Notes: generated by a model not told the origin, from the sequence alone. A DNA stretch of 64,000 nucleotides from [Flexibacter] sp. ATCC 35208 (GCF_001975825.1 NZ_MTKN01000027.1:1-64000); one strand, 5' to 3'; positions 1 through 8,579 are shown, counted from the stretch's first letter. Translations and numbers: made by a program.

Positions 1-27
1 TCCCTCACTTATAATTGCGGCCTTTTT

Positions 28-780
28 TTATCGTGCGAGATAACCGCCATCCACCGGATAATAAGATCCGGTCACGAATGAAGCGGCCGGGCTGCTCAGG
101 AACAGCACCAGTTCCGCAACTTCTTCAGGTTGACCTAACCGGCCTACAGGGTGTAAAGCTGCCAGCTGATCGATTGCTTCCTGTGTCATGTTTTTGCCTA
201 AAAGCGGCGTATGAATGAAAGCTGGGCCTACAGCATTGACACGAATGTTTTGCTGTGCATACTCGATCGCTGCATTCTGTGTCAGACCTACTACTCCATG
301 TTTAGCGGCTACATAAGCAGACGACTGGGCAAAGCCTACAGCGCCCAGAATAGAAGCTATGTTCACGATTACGCCACCACCATTTTCCAGCATTGCCTGA
401 ATTTGCGATCGCATACCATAAAATACCCCATTCAGGTTCACACCAATCACTTTTTCCCATTCTGCAATGTCATACTCGCCTACCGGAGCGGGTTTGCCAC
501 CAATTCCGGCATTGTTGCAGGCAATGTCCAGCTTGCCATAATGAGATTTGATCTGTTTAATCAGATCGTTCCACTGTTCCGCATTTCCTGCGTCTGCTTT
601 AATAAAGATGGCATCTCCGCCATTTTTTTTGATGGTATCCACTACTTCATTTCCACCCTTTTCATTTAAATCCGAAACGACGACCTTAGCTCCTTCCCTG
701 GCATAAACGATCGCGATTGCTTCGCCAATGCCTGATCCTGCGCCTGTTACAAGCGCAACTTTGTTGTTCAGTGCTCCCAT
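28..780 (-). CDS. SDR family NAD(P)-dependent oxidoreductase
   Basis: This is a classical short-chain dehydrogenase/reductase of 250 residues, the usual family length. The Rossmann cofactor motif TGAGSGIG is at residues 12-19 and NNAG at 89-92. The catalytic tetrad is N115, S143, Y156 and K160 (YVAAK). The C-terminal PVDGGY is typical of the family. Asp37 after the second beta strand suggests NAD(H) preference over NADP(H). The substrate cannot be read from the sequence; glucose-dehydrogenase-like and 3-oxoacyl-ACP-reductase-like members look alike. It stands alone on the minus strand at the window edge, and a run of A/T follows its stop codon. The family is certain, the substrate unknown. 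Confidence 0.9.
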   Translation of the reverse strand: MGALNNKVALVTGAGSGIGEAIAIVYAREGAKVVVSDLNEKGGNEVVDTIKKNGGDAIFIKADAGNAEQWNDLIKQIKSHYGKLDIACNNAGIGGKPAPVGEYDIAEWEKVIGVNLNGVFYGMRSQIQAMLENGGGVIVNIASILGAVGFAQSSAYVAAKHGVVGLTQNAAIEYAQQNIRVNAVGPAFIHTPLLGKNMTQEAIDQLAALHPVGRLGQPEEVAELVLFLSSPAASFVTGSYYPVDGGYLAR

Positions 781-1132
781 AAAATATAATTTTTGAAGAA
801 TACGTGTTGTGACAACAAATTTAAGGCCCGGATGTTGAAGTAATATTGAAGTTGGGAAAGATTTAACATCGGGATTGGCAGGGCCCGGTGTTTCTATACA
901 AAACGTTAAACTAATTCTCCACGAAACTCTCAGCTATCGTACAATTAAACTATTTTTCATAAGTTTGCATAGAACGGTTTGCTTTCACATGAAAAAAGCC
1001 ATCCCGGCTTTAGCCAGAGCCCAGGGTACAAAAATTAAAAATGGTCTCCTTTAGCACTTTTGCATTTGTGAATGCGCAAAGCACAAACTTACCTTTCAAG
1101 CAAGACTACATTAGTATTTTTTAAATTGTGAT
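781..1132. other. Intergenic region with weak promoter candidates and a tiny ORF
   Basis: This gap separates the divergent SDR gene and the DUF4290-murA pair. On the plus strand TAAGTTTG at 960-967 matches the Bacteroidota -7 box, but I see no -33 partner. A near match, CACTTTTG, lies at 1055-1062. Between them is a 21-codon ORF (989-1054, MKKAIPALARAQGTKIKNGL..) that starts about 20 nt after the first box and spans a small hairpin (AAAGCC, 5-nt loop, GGCTTT, 995-1011). It might be a leader peptide or chance. No RNA gene is visible. Confidence 0.4.
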
Positions 1133-1855
1133 ATGGAATACAATACCACCCGTAACCATTTGATTATGAAGGAGTATGGACGTAACATCCAAAAGATGAT
1201 AGAGTACGTTCTGAACATACAAGACCCAGATCACCGCCAGGCCAATGCAATGGCGCTTATCGAGCTTATGGGCACGCTCAACCCTCACCTCCGCAATGTT
1301 GAAGACTTCCGGCATAAGTTATGGGATCACCTGTTTCTTATCTCCGATTTCAGATTAGAAGTAGAATCACCTTACCCCATTCCTACGCGCGAAACCCTGA
1401 AAGCAAGACCAGAAAGACTGCCTTACCCTAAAAAGTATCCCCGCAATCGTCACTTTGGTAAAAATCTGGAGATGGTCATTGATAAGGCCATCGCCGAAGA
1501 CAATCAGGAAAAGAAGGATGGGTTTACACAATGTATTGGTAACTACATGAAACTGGCCTATAGCAACTGGCATAAGGAAAGTGTCCATGACGATGCTATC
1601 AAAGCGGAGCTCACTGGTATCACTAACGGTCAGCTGGAGTTTCACCCAGGTTTCAATACTGCGGCACATGCGAGTGCAGTCATCGCTGCAACGAGTCCGA
1701 ACTTTAATACTAATGCTGAATTTGTTCGTACTTCCAGCAATAATGCAGGCAGTAGTAACAAGAAACGCAATTTCTCGCAGCAGAATAACTTCAAAGGCGG
1801 AAAAACTAAAAACAACAACAATAAGAACCAAAAATATAAAAACAGGAACAAGTGA
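1133..1855 (+). CDS. DUF4290 domain-containing protein
   Basis: This 240-residue protein belongs to DUF4290, a Bacteroidota family that commonly sits directly before murA. Residues 1 to about 190 form the conserved part, likely helical, with no signal peptide or membrane segment. The last 40 residues are low complexity, rich in Asn, Lys and Gln, and strongly basic, which suggests a disordered, perhaps nucleic-acid- or membrane-binding tail. Its TGA overlaps the GTG start of murA as GTGA, so the two are almost certainly translationally coupled. Function is unknown; a role around cell-wall precursor synthesis is inferred only from the neighbour. Confidence 0.85.
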   Translation: MEYNTTRNHLIMKEYGRNIQKMIEYVLNIQDPDHRQANAMALIELMGTLNPHLRNVEDFRHKLWDHLFLISDFRLEVESPYPIPTRETLKARPERLPYPKKYPRNRHFGKNLEMVIDKAIAEDNQEKKDGFTQCIGNYMKLAYSNWHKESVHDDAIKAELTGITNGQLEFHPGFNTAAHASAVIAATSPNFNTNAEFVRTSSNNAGSSNKKRNFSQQNNFKGGKTKNNNNKNQKYKNRNK

Positions 1856-3165
1856 GTAGTGCTTTTGAAGTAAGAGGTGGCAACCGACTGAAGGGGGAAA
1901 TTGTGCCCCAGGGTGCCAAAAACGAAGCTTTACAGATTGTCAGTGCTGTTTTACTAACTCCCGAAAAGGTGACTATCAGCAATATCCCGGACATCCTGGA
2001 TGTAAACCTGCTGATCGAGTTGTTGGGTGATATGGGGGTGAAAATTAACAGGATTAGCCGTGACACCTGCGAATTTCAGGCTGATCAGATCAACCTTCCT
2101 TATCTGGAAAGTGCGGAATTCAAAAAGAAATCAGGACGACTGAGAGGTTCTGTCATGATAGCTGGTCCATTACTGGCCCGCTTTGGCAAAGCCTATATCC
2201 CTAAACCCGGAGGTGATAAAATAGGTCGCCGCCGTCTCGATACCCATATTATTGGGTTCGAAAAACTGGGTGCTCAGTTCGTATATGATAATGATGATAA
2301 TTATTTCAGACTTGAAGCTGGCGATAGTGGCCTGAAAGGTACATACATGCTCCTGGACGAGCCTTCAGTAACAGGTACAGCCAATATCGTAATGGCAGCT
2401 GTGATGGCAAATGGTACAACCACCATCTATAATGCTGCCTGCGAACCTTACCTGCAACAGCTATCAAAAATGCTGAACAGCATGGGTGCTAAGATCAGTG
2501 GAGTAGGATCTAACCTCCTTACCATCGAAGGGGTCACTTCTCTCAAAGGCTGCAGCCATCGTATGCTGCCTGATATGATTGAGATCGGTTCCTTCATTGG
2601 TCTGGCAGCAATGACCCAAAGCGAAATCACGATCAAAGGTGCCGGTGTGCAGCACCTGGGTATTATTCCTGAAAAGTTCCGTCAACTGGGTATTCAGCTG
2701 GAGATCCAGGGTGATGATATCTATATTCCTGCACAGGACAAATATGAAATCCAGACTTTCCTGGATGGATCTATCCTCACTATCTCTGACCACCCATGGC
2801 CAGGCTTTACGCCAGACCTGCTGAGTATCGTACTCGTGGTTGCCACACAGGCATCAGGGAGTGTGATGATCCATCAGAAGATGTTTGAAAGCCGTTTGTT
2901 CTTTGTGGACAAGCTGATCGATATGGGTGCACAGATCGTACTTTGTGATCCTCACCGTGCAGTGGTGATAGGCCTGGGCCGTCAGCATAAACTGAGAGGT
3001 ATTACCATGTCATCACCTGATATCAGGGCGGGTGTATCTCTGCTTATAGCTGCACTAAGTGCAGAAGGTAAGAGTACTATCCAGAATATTGAGCAGATCG
3101 ATCGCGGATATCAGTACATCGATGAGCGCCTGCGTAAGCTGGGGGCAGATATCAAGAGAGTATAA
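1852..3165 (+). CDS. murA: UDP-N-acetylglucosamine 1-carboxyvinyltransferase MurA (Asp active-site type)
   Basis: MurA transfers enolpyruvate from PEP to UDP-GlcNAc, the first committed step of peptidoglycan synthesis, in the cytoplasm. It has 437 residues, the family length, with K23 in GAKNEAL (the E. coli K22 equivalent). The active-site loop reads PGGDKIGRRRLDTH, so the position of E. coli Cys115 is Asp122. Asp at this position is known to support catalysis and to prevent covalent fosfomycin attack, as in Mycobacterium and Chlamydia. The start is a GTG that overlaps the DUF4290 stop by 4 nt. A strong hairpin follows the gene. Confidence 0.97.
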   Translation: MSSAFEVRGGNRLKGEIVPQGAKNEALQIVSAVLLTPEKVTISNIPDILDVNLLIELLGDMGVKINRISRDTCEFQADQINLPYLESAEFKKKSGRLRGSVMIAGPLLARFGKAYIPKPGGDKIGRRRLDTHIIGFEKLGAQFVYDNDDNYFRLEAGDSGLKGTYMLLDEPSVTGTANIVMAAVMANGTTTIYNAACEPYLQQLSKMLNSMGAKISGVGSNLLTIEGVTSLKGCSHRMLPDMIEIGSFIGLAAMTQSEITIKGAGVQHLGIIPEKFRQLGIQLEIQGDDIYIPAQDKYEIQTFLDGSILTISDHPWPGFTPDLLSIVLVVATQASGSVMIHQKMFESRLFFVDKLIDMGAQIVLCDPHRAVVIGLGRQHKLRGITMSSPDIRAGVSLLIAALSAEGKSTIQNIEQIDRGYQYIDERLRKLGADIKRV

Positions 3166-3193
3166 GTACAATTAGCTGTACGCAGAATATTTA

Positions 3194-3238
3194 TAAGCCA
3201 TAAGCTTCAAGAGACCAACTCCTGCTGCTTATGGCTTA
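3194..3238 (+). terminator. Hairpin terminator after murA
   Basis: A perfect 12-bp stem (TAAGCCATAAGC with GCTTATGGCTTA) encloses a 21-nt loop and is followed by AATTTTAA. It sits between murA and gmk. The T-run is short, so readthrough into gmk is possible. Confidence 0.65.
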
Positions 3239-3260
3239 ATTTTAATCAGGAAACTATATT

Positions 3261-3824
3261 ATGGCTAATAAGATCATTATTATCACCGCCCCTTCCGGAG
3301 CAGGAAAAACCACCATCGTTAAGCAACTGTTATCAGAGATGCCGCAGCTGGCATTTTCCATTTCTGCAACTACACGTATAGCGAGAGAGCAGGAAGTGAA
3401 TGGAAAAGATTATTATTTCCTGACACAGGAAGATTTTCATGATAAGATAGAGGCACATGCATTTGCCGAGTATGAAATGGTGTATGCCGGTAAGTATTAC
3501 GGCACATTGAAGTCAGAGCTGGAACGCATCTGGCACAATGGGCAGACTCCAATGGTAGACATTGATGTAAAGGGAGCCCTGAGTATCAAGGAACATTACC
3601 AGGAAGCAGCGTTGACTATCTTTATTCAACCCCCTACACTCGATGCCCTCCGGGTTCGCCTGAGTGAGCGTGGTACAGAAACCCAGGCTTCGCTGGAGGA
3701 AAGATTAGGTAAAGCCCGTTATGAGCTTTCTTTCTCGCATCAGTTTGATGAAATTGTGATCAATGATAAATTGCCGATCGCTTATGCAGAAGTAAAAGCG
3801 CTGGTAGAGGCCTTTTTAAAATAA
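3261..3824 (+). CDS. gmk: Guanylate kinase
   Basis: Guanylate kinase phosphorylates GMP to GDP with ATP in purine nucleotide metabolism. The protein has 187 residues. The P-loop APSGAGKTT is at residues 10-18, followed by SATTR and the GMP-binding region with EYEMVYAGKYYGT. VDIDVKGA and the lid segment RGTETQASLEERL are also family signatures. It is separated from murA by a hairpin and is followed after about 80 nt by the CNNM-type gene. Confidence 0.97.
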   Translation: MANKIIIITAPSGAGKTTIVKQLLSEMPQLAFSISATTRIAREQEVNGKDYYFLTQEDFHDKIEAHAFAEYEMVYAGKYYGTLKSELERIWHNGQTPMVDIDVKGALSIKEHYQEAALTIFIQPPTLDALRVRLSERGTETQASLEERLGKARYELSFSHQFDEIVINDKLPIAYAEVKALVEAFLK

Positions 3825-3893
3825 TTGTATTGTTGGGGGCCGCAAGGCCCCTTTCCCAAATTATCTGCATACTATTTGCAGTCAGGAATTCTT

Positions 3894-3901
3894 TATTTTT
3901 G
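3894..3901 (+). promoter_or_regulatory. -7 promoter box TATTTTTG just before the CNNM gene
   Basis: TATTTTTG matches TAnnTTTG exactly and ends 6 nt before the chosen ATG at 3908, so the transcript would be leaderless or nearly so. A TTTG lies at 3875-3878, but only 15 nt away, short for the usual 19-21 nt. Confidence 0.45.
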
Positions 3902-3907
3902 TTACAT

Positions 3908-5176
3908 ATGGATACTTATACACTCCCGATACTGGCATTCCTGGTATTGCTGGCAGGTTTCTTCGCAGGGCTGGAAACAGCCTTCGCCAATGTGAATAAA
4001 CTTAGCATTGAGCTCAAGAAGAAACAAGGCCGCGCTACCGGAAAGATCCTTGCCAGTTTTAATGATAACCCCTCCCGTTTCCTGGCTACCAGCCTGCTGG
4101 GCCTTACGATTACGATCGTTATCTATGGCATTCTGTTCGCCGGATTCTTTCAGCCCCTTTGGAACAAAGTGCTCTCCCCACAGGAAAGTACCAGCTATCA
4201 GCCCCTGTTACTATTAATGGAAGTGCTCCTGGCGACCCTGATATTACTTACATTCGGTTTCTTCCTGCCTCGTGCTATATTCCGCTCCCGGCCGGAAGGA
4301 CTGCTCAGTTTCTTTGCCCTGCCTATATCAGTGATTTCAAAACCACTGTTTGTAGTAGGTAGTCTGCTCGTATCAGTATCTGAATGGATACTGAAATATC
4401 TTTTTAACGTCAGAATTATAGAAACCGCTACCTCTTTCCCTCGTGTAGATGTGGAACATTTTATACGCCAGTCGCAACAACATGTGACCGAAAACCAGGA
4501 GCTGAATACCGAGTTGTTCGAAAATGCCCTGTCTCTCGCACATGTCAAGATCCGTGGTTGTCTCATTCCCCGCAAGGAAATAGAGGCCCTGGAAATAAAT
4601 AGTCCTATTGCACAGGCACAGCGCAAGTTTATGGACACCAAGCTGTCTAAGGTCATCATTTACGAAAACACCATCGATAATATACTCGGTTATATTCACC
4701 AGTTGGATATGTTCAAAGGCCCTGCTGATATACAGGCCATCCTGCACCCGATCCTGGCTGTACCTGAGACGATGAGTGCCATCGACCTGTTGGGCAAGTT
4801 CAATAAAGAGCGCAAAAGCATTGCCTGGGTAGTAGATGAATTTGGAGGTACCGCTGGTATTGTGACCATCGAAGATGTACTCGAGGAAATATTCGGGGAA
4901 ATCAAGGATGAACACGATGAGGAAGAGTTTGTAGACAAACAGATTGCAGAAAAAGAATACATTTTCTCCGGTCGTCTGGAACTCGACTATCTCAACGAAA
5001 AATATGGATTTGATTTTCCTGAAGATGAAAGTGAGACCCTGTCAGGTTATATCATTAATCATCACGAGACAATTCCGCGTCAAAAAGAACGCATTATTAT
5101 CAACGATTATGAGTTCGAAATAATTAATGTAACTGAGACACGCATCGAAATGATTAAGATGAAGGTACTCGGTTAA
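3908..5176 (+). CDS. CNNM/CorC (HlyC)-type membrane protein with CBS pair
   Basis: This is a 422-residue member of the CNNM/CorC family (DUF21 - CBS pair - CorC_HlyC), linked to Mg2+ or other cation efflux and often annotated as hemolysin. The first 170 or so residues are hydrophobic, with about four membrane segments and the ETAFANVNKLSIE signature. The CBS pair spans about 200-325 and contains DEFGGTAGIVTIEDVLEEIFGEI. The CorC domain ends the protein. GldE of gliding Bacteroidota has the same architecture, so a motility link is possible but not shown. An in-frame ATG at 3830 exists, but that extension is not hydrophobic and lies upstream of the promoter box, so I start at 3908. Confidence 0.85.
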   Translation: MDTYTLPILAFLVLLAGFFAGLETAFANVNKLSIELKKKQGRATGKILASFNDNPSRFLATSLLGLTITIVIYGILFAGFFQPLWNKVLSPQESTSYQPLLLLMEVLLATLILLTFGFFLPRAIFRSRPEGLLSFFALPISVISKPLFVVGSLLVSVSEWILKYLFNVRIIETATSFPRVDVEHFIRQSQQHVTENQELNTELFENALSLAHVKIRGCLIPRKEIEALEINSPIAQAQRKFMDTKLSKVIIYENTIDNILGYIHQLDMFKGPADIQAILHPILAVPETMSAIDLLGKFNKERKSIAWVVDEFGGTAGIVTIEDVLEEIFGEIKDEHDEEEFVDKQIAEKEYIFSGRLELDYLNEKYGFDFPEDESETLSGYIINHHETIPRQKERIIINDYEFEIINVTETRIEMIKMKVLG

Positions 5177-5311
5177 GTATAGAGGATCATATACTTATCC
5201 ACATTTGGATAAAATGACGGCTTTTTTTGAAAAGAACTTCATTTTTAGTTGCTTATTTGTCAGGTATTTAGGAGAACTTACTAGTTTTTTATAAAAGAAA
5301 AGAAATCAGGT

Positions 5312-5344
5312 ATTGATATTGTGATATTTTTTTTAATATATTTG
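5312..5344 (+). promoter_or_regulatory. Promoter, -33 ATTG / -7 TATATTTG
   Basis: ATTG at 5312-5315, a 21-nt spacer, then TATATTTG at 5337-5344 followed by CA. This fits the Bacteroidota housekeeping promoter. It points into the intergenic region. Confidence 0.6.
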
Positions 5345-5485
5345 CATAGTCATTAAGCATCTGACCTGCTAAAACGATTTAAAAAAAGTAGTAGGGAATT
5401 AACACGAATTTTATACATTTGCTACAGATGATGTAACACAATGATTTGATTTTTGTTAAAAGGATGTAAAAAAAATTGTTACAAC

Positions 5486-5517
5486 ATTGATAATAACATA
5501 ATTCTTTACTATTTTTG
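5486..5517 (+). promoter_or_regulatory. Promoter, -33 ATTG / -7 TATTTTTG
   Basis: ATTG at 5486-5489, a 20-nt spacer and TATTTTTG at 5510-5517 give a near-consensus promoter. The next protein gene begins 370 nt later, and a terminator-like hairpin intervenes, so it probably drives a short RNA. Confidence 0.6.
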
Positions 5518-5523
5518 TAATAG

Positions 5524-5690
5524 AAATTTAAAAGTGACCAGAAACACGGACTATTTTGAAAGCTTGCCATCAATCGAATAGGAAGTGACACTGGAAACTA
5601 AAGACATTCTCGAATTCAACTTTTTTGGGGTTAACAAACAATGGATGAAAGGCCGGCTCTTGATTCTTCTCGGGCTGGCTCTCTTTTTTT
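5524..5690 (+). ncRNA. Candidate small RNA before tatC
   Basis: The segment runs from the start site predicted by the promoter at 5486-5517 to a hairpin with a T7 tail. The hairpin has a 9-bp stem (GGCCGGCTC at 5651-5659 with GGGCTGGCT at 5672-5680, including G-U pairs), a 12-nt loop and T's at 5684-5690. The product would be about 165 nt. I do not recognise it as 6S RNA, tmRNA, SRP RNA or RNase P RNA. The alternative is a long attenuated leader of tatC, though tatC has its own -7 box after the hairpin. This is inference from signals only. Confidence 0.4.
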
Positions 5691-5838
5691 AAGTACTTTT
5701 TCCTCTTGTACTGCTAAATCGTTAACCTAATATCAACTTCCCTGCCAGACTATACCTTATTAATTATCACTTATCCACTCCTGCATTTAAATCACATTAA
5801 AACCATCTGTATTACTCTGTTTTCTTCCAGGCAACAGC

Positions 5839-5846
5839 TATATTTG
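5839..5846 (+). promoter_or_regulatory. -7 box TATATTTG before tatC
   Basis: An exact TAnnTTTG match lies 42 nt before the tatC ATG. No clear TTTG is seen at -33. Confidence 0.5.
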
Positions 5847-5888
5847 TGCTCCTTAGGAAATAATGTTTAACTCAGCCTGATAACAGAT

Positions 5889-6746
5889 ATGTTAAAGAAA
5901 CTTTTTGCAAATAACAATGAGAAAGCGGAGATGACTTTCTTTGACCACCTGGATGAACTAAGAGGGCATCTGTTCCGCGCTGCTGTAGCAATTGTGGTGT
6001 GTGGTATCATCGGTTGGGTATATACAAATGAAATACTGGATAGAATTGTTTTTGGGCCTACCAATAAAGATTTTCCTTCCTATATCGCACTGTGTAAAAT
6101 TAGCCACGCAACCGGGCTGGGAGATAAGCTCTGTATTACCCCGGTGGATATAGTATTTCAGAACCATATCCTGACGGGGCAGATCATGCTCCAGTTCAAG
6201 CTGGCGTTTATTGTCGGCCTGGTATTAGGCTTCCCTTATATCTTCTGGGAATTCTGGCGCTTTGTAAAACCGGCGCTTAAAGAAAGAGAAGTGAAAGGAG
6301 CAAAAGGTATTATCTTCTGGGTATCCTTCCAGTTCTTCTTAGGGATCTGCTTCAGTTATTTCCTGATGGCGCCTTTTACGATTAACTTCCTGGCTGGCTA
6401 TACCGTAACGACCAAAGCTGTCAATCAGTTTTTCATAGATGACTACTTCGATTTGATGACCCAGATCGTAATTGGTATGGGTGTATTATTTGAATTGCCT
6501 GTACTCATCTTCTTCCTTACCAAGATCGGGTTGATTACACCTACTTTCCTGCGCACCTACCGTCGTCACGCTATCGTGGTAATACTGGTACTGGCAGCGG
6601 TGATCACTCCTCCTGACGTAATTGACCAGCTGATCGTATTTACACCTTTATATTTGCTGTATGAAATCAGTATCTATATATCTGTTAGAGCACTGAAAGG
6701 TATGGACGATAAAGAAAAAGAACCGGAAATAGAAGAGTGGTCCTGA
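5889..6746 (+). CDS. tatC: Sec-independent protein translocase TatC
   Basis: TatC is the signal-peptide-recognising core of the twin-arginine translocase in the inner membrane. The protein has 285 residues and six predicted membrane segments. The N-terminal FFDHLDELRGHLFRA motif is at about residues 17-31, FPYIFWEFWRFVKPAL follows the second segment, and ITPPDVIDQ precedes the last one. The C-terminal tail is acidic. A loop of about 45 residues lies between segments 1 and 2. No tatA/tatB is adjacent. rpiB follows 36 nt later with no terminator between. The Rieske protein encoded at 18101-18535 is a plausible local substrate. Confidence 0.96.
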   Translation: MLKKLFANNNEKAEMTFFDHLDELRGHLFRAAVAIVVCGIIGWVYTNEILDRIVFGPTNKDFPSYIALCKISHATGLGDKLCITPVDIVFQNHILTGQIMLQFKLAFIVGLVLGFPYIFWEFWRFVKPALKEREVKGAKGIIFWVSFQFFLGICFSYFLMAPFTINFLAGYTVTTKAVNQFFIDDYFDLMTQIVIGMGVLFELPVLIFFLTKIGLITPTFLRTYRRHAIVVILVLAAVITPPDVIDQLIVFTPLYLLYEISIYISVRALKGMDDKEKEPEIEEWS

Positions 6747-6782
6747 TAAAGCGTAACGGTTTCACTGTTTAAAAGTTTTTTT

Positions 6783-7244
6783 ATGTCACAACAAACAACA
6801 TTCAATTTGTCATTGCCAATAGCCATCGGCTCTGATCACGCTGGCTTCGACTACAAGGAAGAAATTATTTCATACCTGGAAGCAAAAGGTTTACAGGTAA
6901 AGGATGTCGGTGCATTCTCGAGTGAATCAGCCGATTATCCCGACTTCGCTCATCCCGTAGCGACACTGGTAGAAAGAGAGCAGGCAGCGTTTGGTATACT
7001 TGTGTGTGGTAGTGGTAATGGCGTAGCAATTACAGCTAATAAGCACCAGGGTATTCGTGCAGCGATCTGTTGGGGCGAAGAACTGTCCCGCCTGTCCCGC
7101 TGTCATAACAATGCAAATGTGTTGTGCGTACCTGCCCGCTTTGTAGATGATGCAGTGGCAAAACAAATGGTAGACGTATTCATTAACACCCCATTTGAAG
7201 GTGGCAGACATGAAACCAGAGTTAGAAAAATCGCCTGCTTATAA
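6783..7244 (+). CDS. rpiB: Ribose-5-phosphate isomerase B
   Basis: RpiB interconverts ribose-5-phosphate and ribulose-5-phosphate in the pentose phosphate pathway. The protein has 153 residues. Signatures are IAIGSDHAGFDYKEEI near the N-terminus, the LVCGSGNGVAITANKHQGIRAA segment carrying the catalytic Cys and the anion hole, and HNNANVLCVPARF. It is probably cotranscribed with tatC and ends at a very strong hairpin. Confidence 0.95.
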   Translation: MSQQTTFNLSLPIAIGSDHAGFDYKEEIISYLEAKGLQVKDVGAFSSESADYPDFAHPVATLVEREQAAFGILVCGSGNGVAITANKHQGIRAAICWGEELSRLSRCHNNANVLCVPARFVDDAVAKQMVDVFINTPFEGGRHETRVRKIACL

Positions 7245-7260
7245 CAGGTGCTTGATGAAT

Positions 7261-7302
7261 AAAAGAAAGGCGCTGTTGCATATGCAACAGCGCCTTTCTT
7301 TT
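7261..7302. terminator. 42-bp perfect palindrome, bidirectional terminator
   Basis: The whole 42 bp is a perfect palindrome centred on GCATATGC. It has A-rich left and T-rich right flanks, giving an intrinsic terminator in both directions. It lies 16 nt after the rpiB stop. Confidence 0.85.
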
Positions 7303-7852
7303 ATTGCAATCGAAGGCAGAAAGTAATACCCCAAAAACGCAAATAACAACCTCATTCTGAGCATATAATTATTTTGGCAATAATAAATTGTTTTGTTAAA
7401 TTGTGTTAAGAGTCAGTCACTTGAGTGTCATTTTATATTAGAATCCAATCTGTACATAGCGTGCTTTAGTAAATACCTACGACTACTCCATACTATCGAG
7501 AACAAGCATTGTCACGTCCGGTATTTAACATCGCACAAGGAATTATTTTTAGACAAGAGTATTGCAAACCAAAACCCCCATAATTAGTCACCAGTAAAAT
7601 TTTACCACCATGGAAACACCTGCTACTATTATTGTACGCCGGCGCCTAACCACTATTATTCGTCGTAATAGCGCAACGACATCATTTGTGAATTGCGGGG
7701 ATACATGATCTGAATAAAATGTGATGCAACCCCATCCGGATTTAGAGTAAGCAGCGATATTCACTTTATCCCATACTGGTAATATGTGTTTCCCTTCAAT
7801 CCGGTTTATCAGCTGAAACAACATTTTTTTCAGATGCTTAAACTTCACAAAT
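7303..7852. other. Intergenic region before the ECF sigma factor gene
   Basis: I see no recognisable gene in these 550 nt. ORFs of up to about 64 codons exist but have no family resemblance. A 32-codon ORF at 7610-7708 (METPATIIVRRRLTTIIRRN..) is basic and could be a short peptide gene, but has no ribosome-binding or promoter support. The stretch before 7853 may hold the sigma factor's own promoter. Confidence 0.4.
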
Positions 7853-8353
7853 ATGTCTTCGACAGAATTTAACGCACTTTTACTCGGAAATGCCGATTTC
7901 CTGAGACCGTATGCTGTTACCCTCACTAAGGATTCCGAATCAGCAAAAGACCTTTACCAGGAAACACTTTTCCGCGCACTCGCCAATCGCGATAAATACC
8001 TTGCAGGTACCAATATCCGCGCCTGGCTCTACACTATCATGCGCAATATCTTTATCAACAATTATCGTCGTGGCAACAGACAGTTTCGTCTGCTTGACAA
8101 TTCCGCAGGTGAGTTCCTCATGCATCAGCAGATTCCTACCATTGGTAATGCTGCCGAAACAAACCTGCGTATCAAGGATGTTCACTCAGCAGTGTACAAT
8201 CTGCCTGTAATATTCAAACAACCATTCATGCTTTACTTCGAAGGTTATAAGTATTATGAAATTGCAGCCATGCTCAATGAACCATTGGGTACCGTGAAAA
8301 GCCGCATCCACTTTGCCAGAAAAATGCTGAAGTCAAGGATCGTACGCTTCTAA
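7853..8353 (+). CDS. ECF-type RNA polymerase sigma factor
   Basis: This 166-residue protein has the two-domain layout of extracytoplasmic-function sigma factors. Region 2 covers about residues 10-80 with DLYQETLFRALANRDKY and the -10-binding NIRAWLYTIMRNIFINNYRR. Region 4 covers about 110-166 with GYKYYEIAAMLNEPLGTVKSRIHFARKML, a helix-turn-helix. No anti-sigma gene is adjacent: the next substantial gene is the helicase, 226 nt downstream. In Bacteroidota, sigma factors of this short type often act without a linked FecR. The regulon is unknown. Confidence 0.9.
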   Translation: MSSTEFNALLLGNADFLRPYAVTLTKDSESAKDLYQETLFRALANRDKYLAGTNIRAWLYTIMRNIFINNYRRGNRQFRLLDNSAGEFLMHQQIPTIGNAAETNLRIKDVHSAVYNLPVIFKQPFMLYFEGYKYYEIAAMLNEPLGTVKSRIHFARKMLKSRIVRF

Positions 8354-8365
8354 TCTTTTTATTAC

Positions 8366-8452
8366 ATGAAATTGGGACAATTCGTTATCGCAGATTTTAC
8401 CATCTGCGTGGGCATTATTTCTCTTTACCTTAACAAATTAAAAATACCCTAA
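8366..8452 (+). CDS. Possible 28-residue hydrophobic peptide after the sigma factor gene
   Basis: An ATG 12 nt after the sigma factor stop opens a 28-codon frame with a hydrophobic centre (residues 6-21, FVIADFTICVGIISLY) and a basic end (NKLKIP). The position suggests cotranscription with the sigma gene and the peptide could span the membrane. It is too short for any family assignment and may be chance. Confidence 0.25.
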   Translation: MKLGQFVIADFTICVGIISLYLNKLKIP

Positions 8453-8579
8453 AACCTGCATCCCGCACCGCTTTCCACATTCAGCGATGGGTACATGAAT
8501 TTAATTCGTATTTTTACGGCTTCCCTTTAAATTTTTACCCATCAGTTCCTGATGGTAATGTGGATTTTTAATATACATA

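Larger units (their letters stand above)
5177..5888. other. AT-rich intergenic region with tandem promoters and DnaA-box-like sites
   Basis: No gene of normal size fits here. The plus strand holds exact TAnnTTTG boxes at 5337-5344, 5414-5421, 5510-5517 and 5839-5846, the last serving tatC. A perfect DnaA-box consensus TTATCCACA is at 5195-5203, and TTATCCACT at 5771-5779. A hairpin with a T-run lies at 5651-5690. A 29-codon ORF (5641-5730, MDERPALDSSRAGS..) spans the hairpin and is probably chance. Confidence 0.5.

Noticed and set aside
5177-5888. Chromosomal replication origin
   Set aside because: Only one perfect and one near DnaA box, no cluster and no dnaA or dnaN nearby; kept as a minor remark within the small-RNA finding.
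7393-7587. 64-codon plus-strand ORF
   Set aside because: Rare composition (many Cys, His), no family resemblance and no start signal.
7588-7926. 112-codon minus-strand ORF before the sigma factor
   Set aside because: It overlaps the start of the sigma gene in antisense, has no family resemblance and no promoter.
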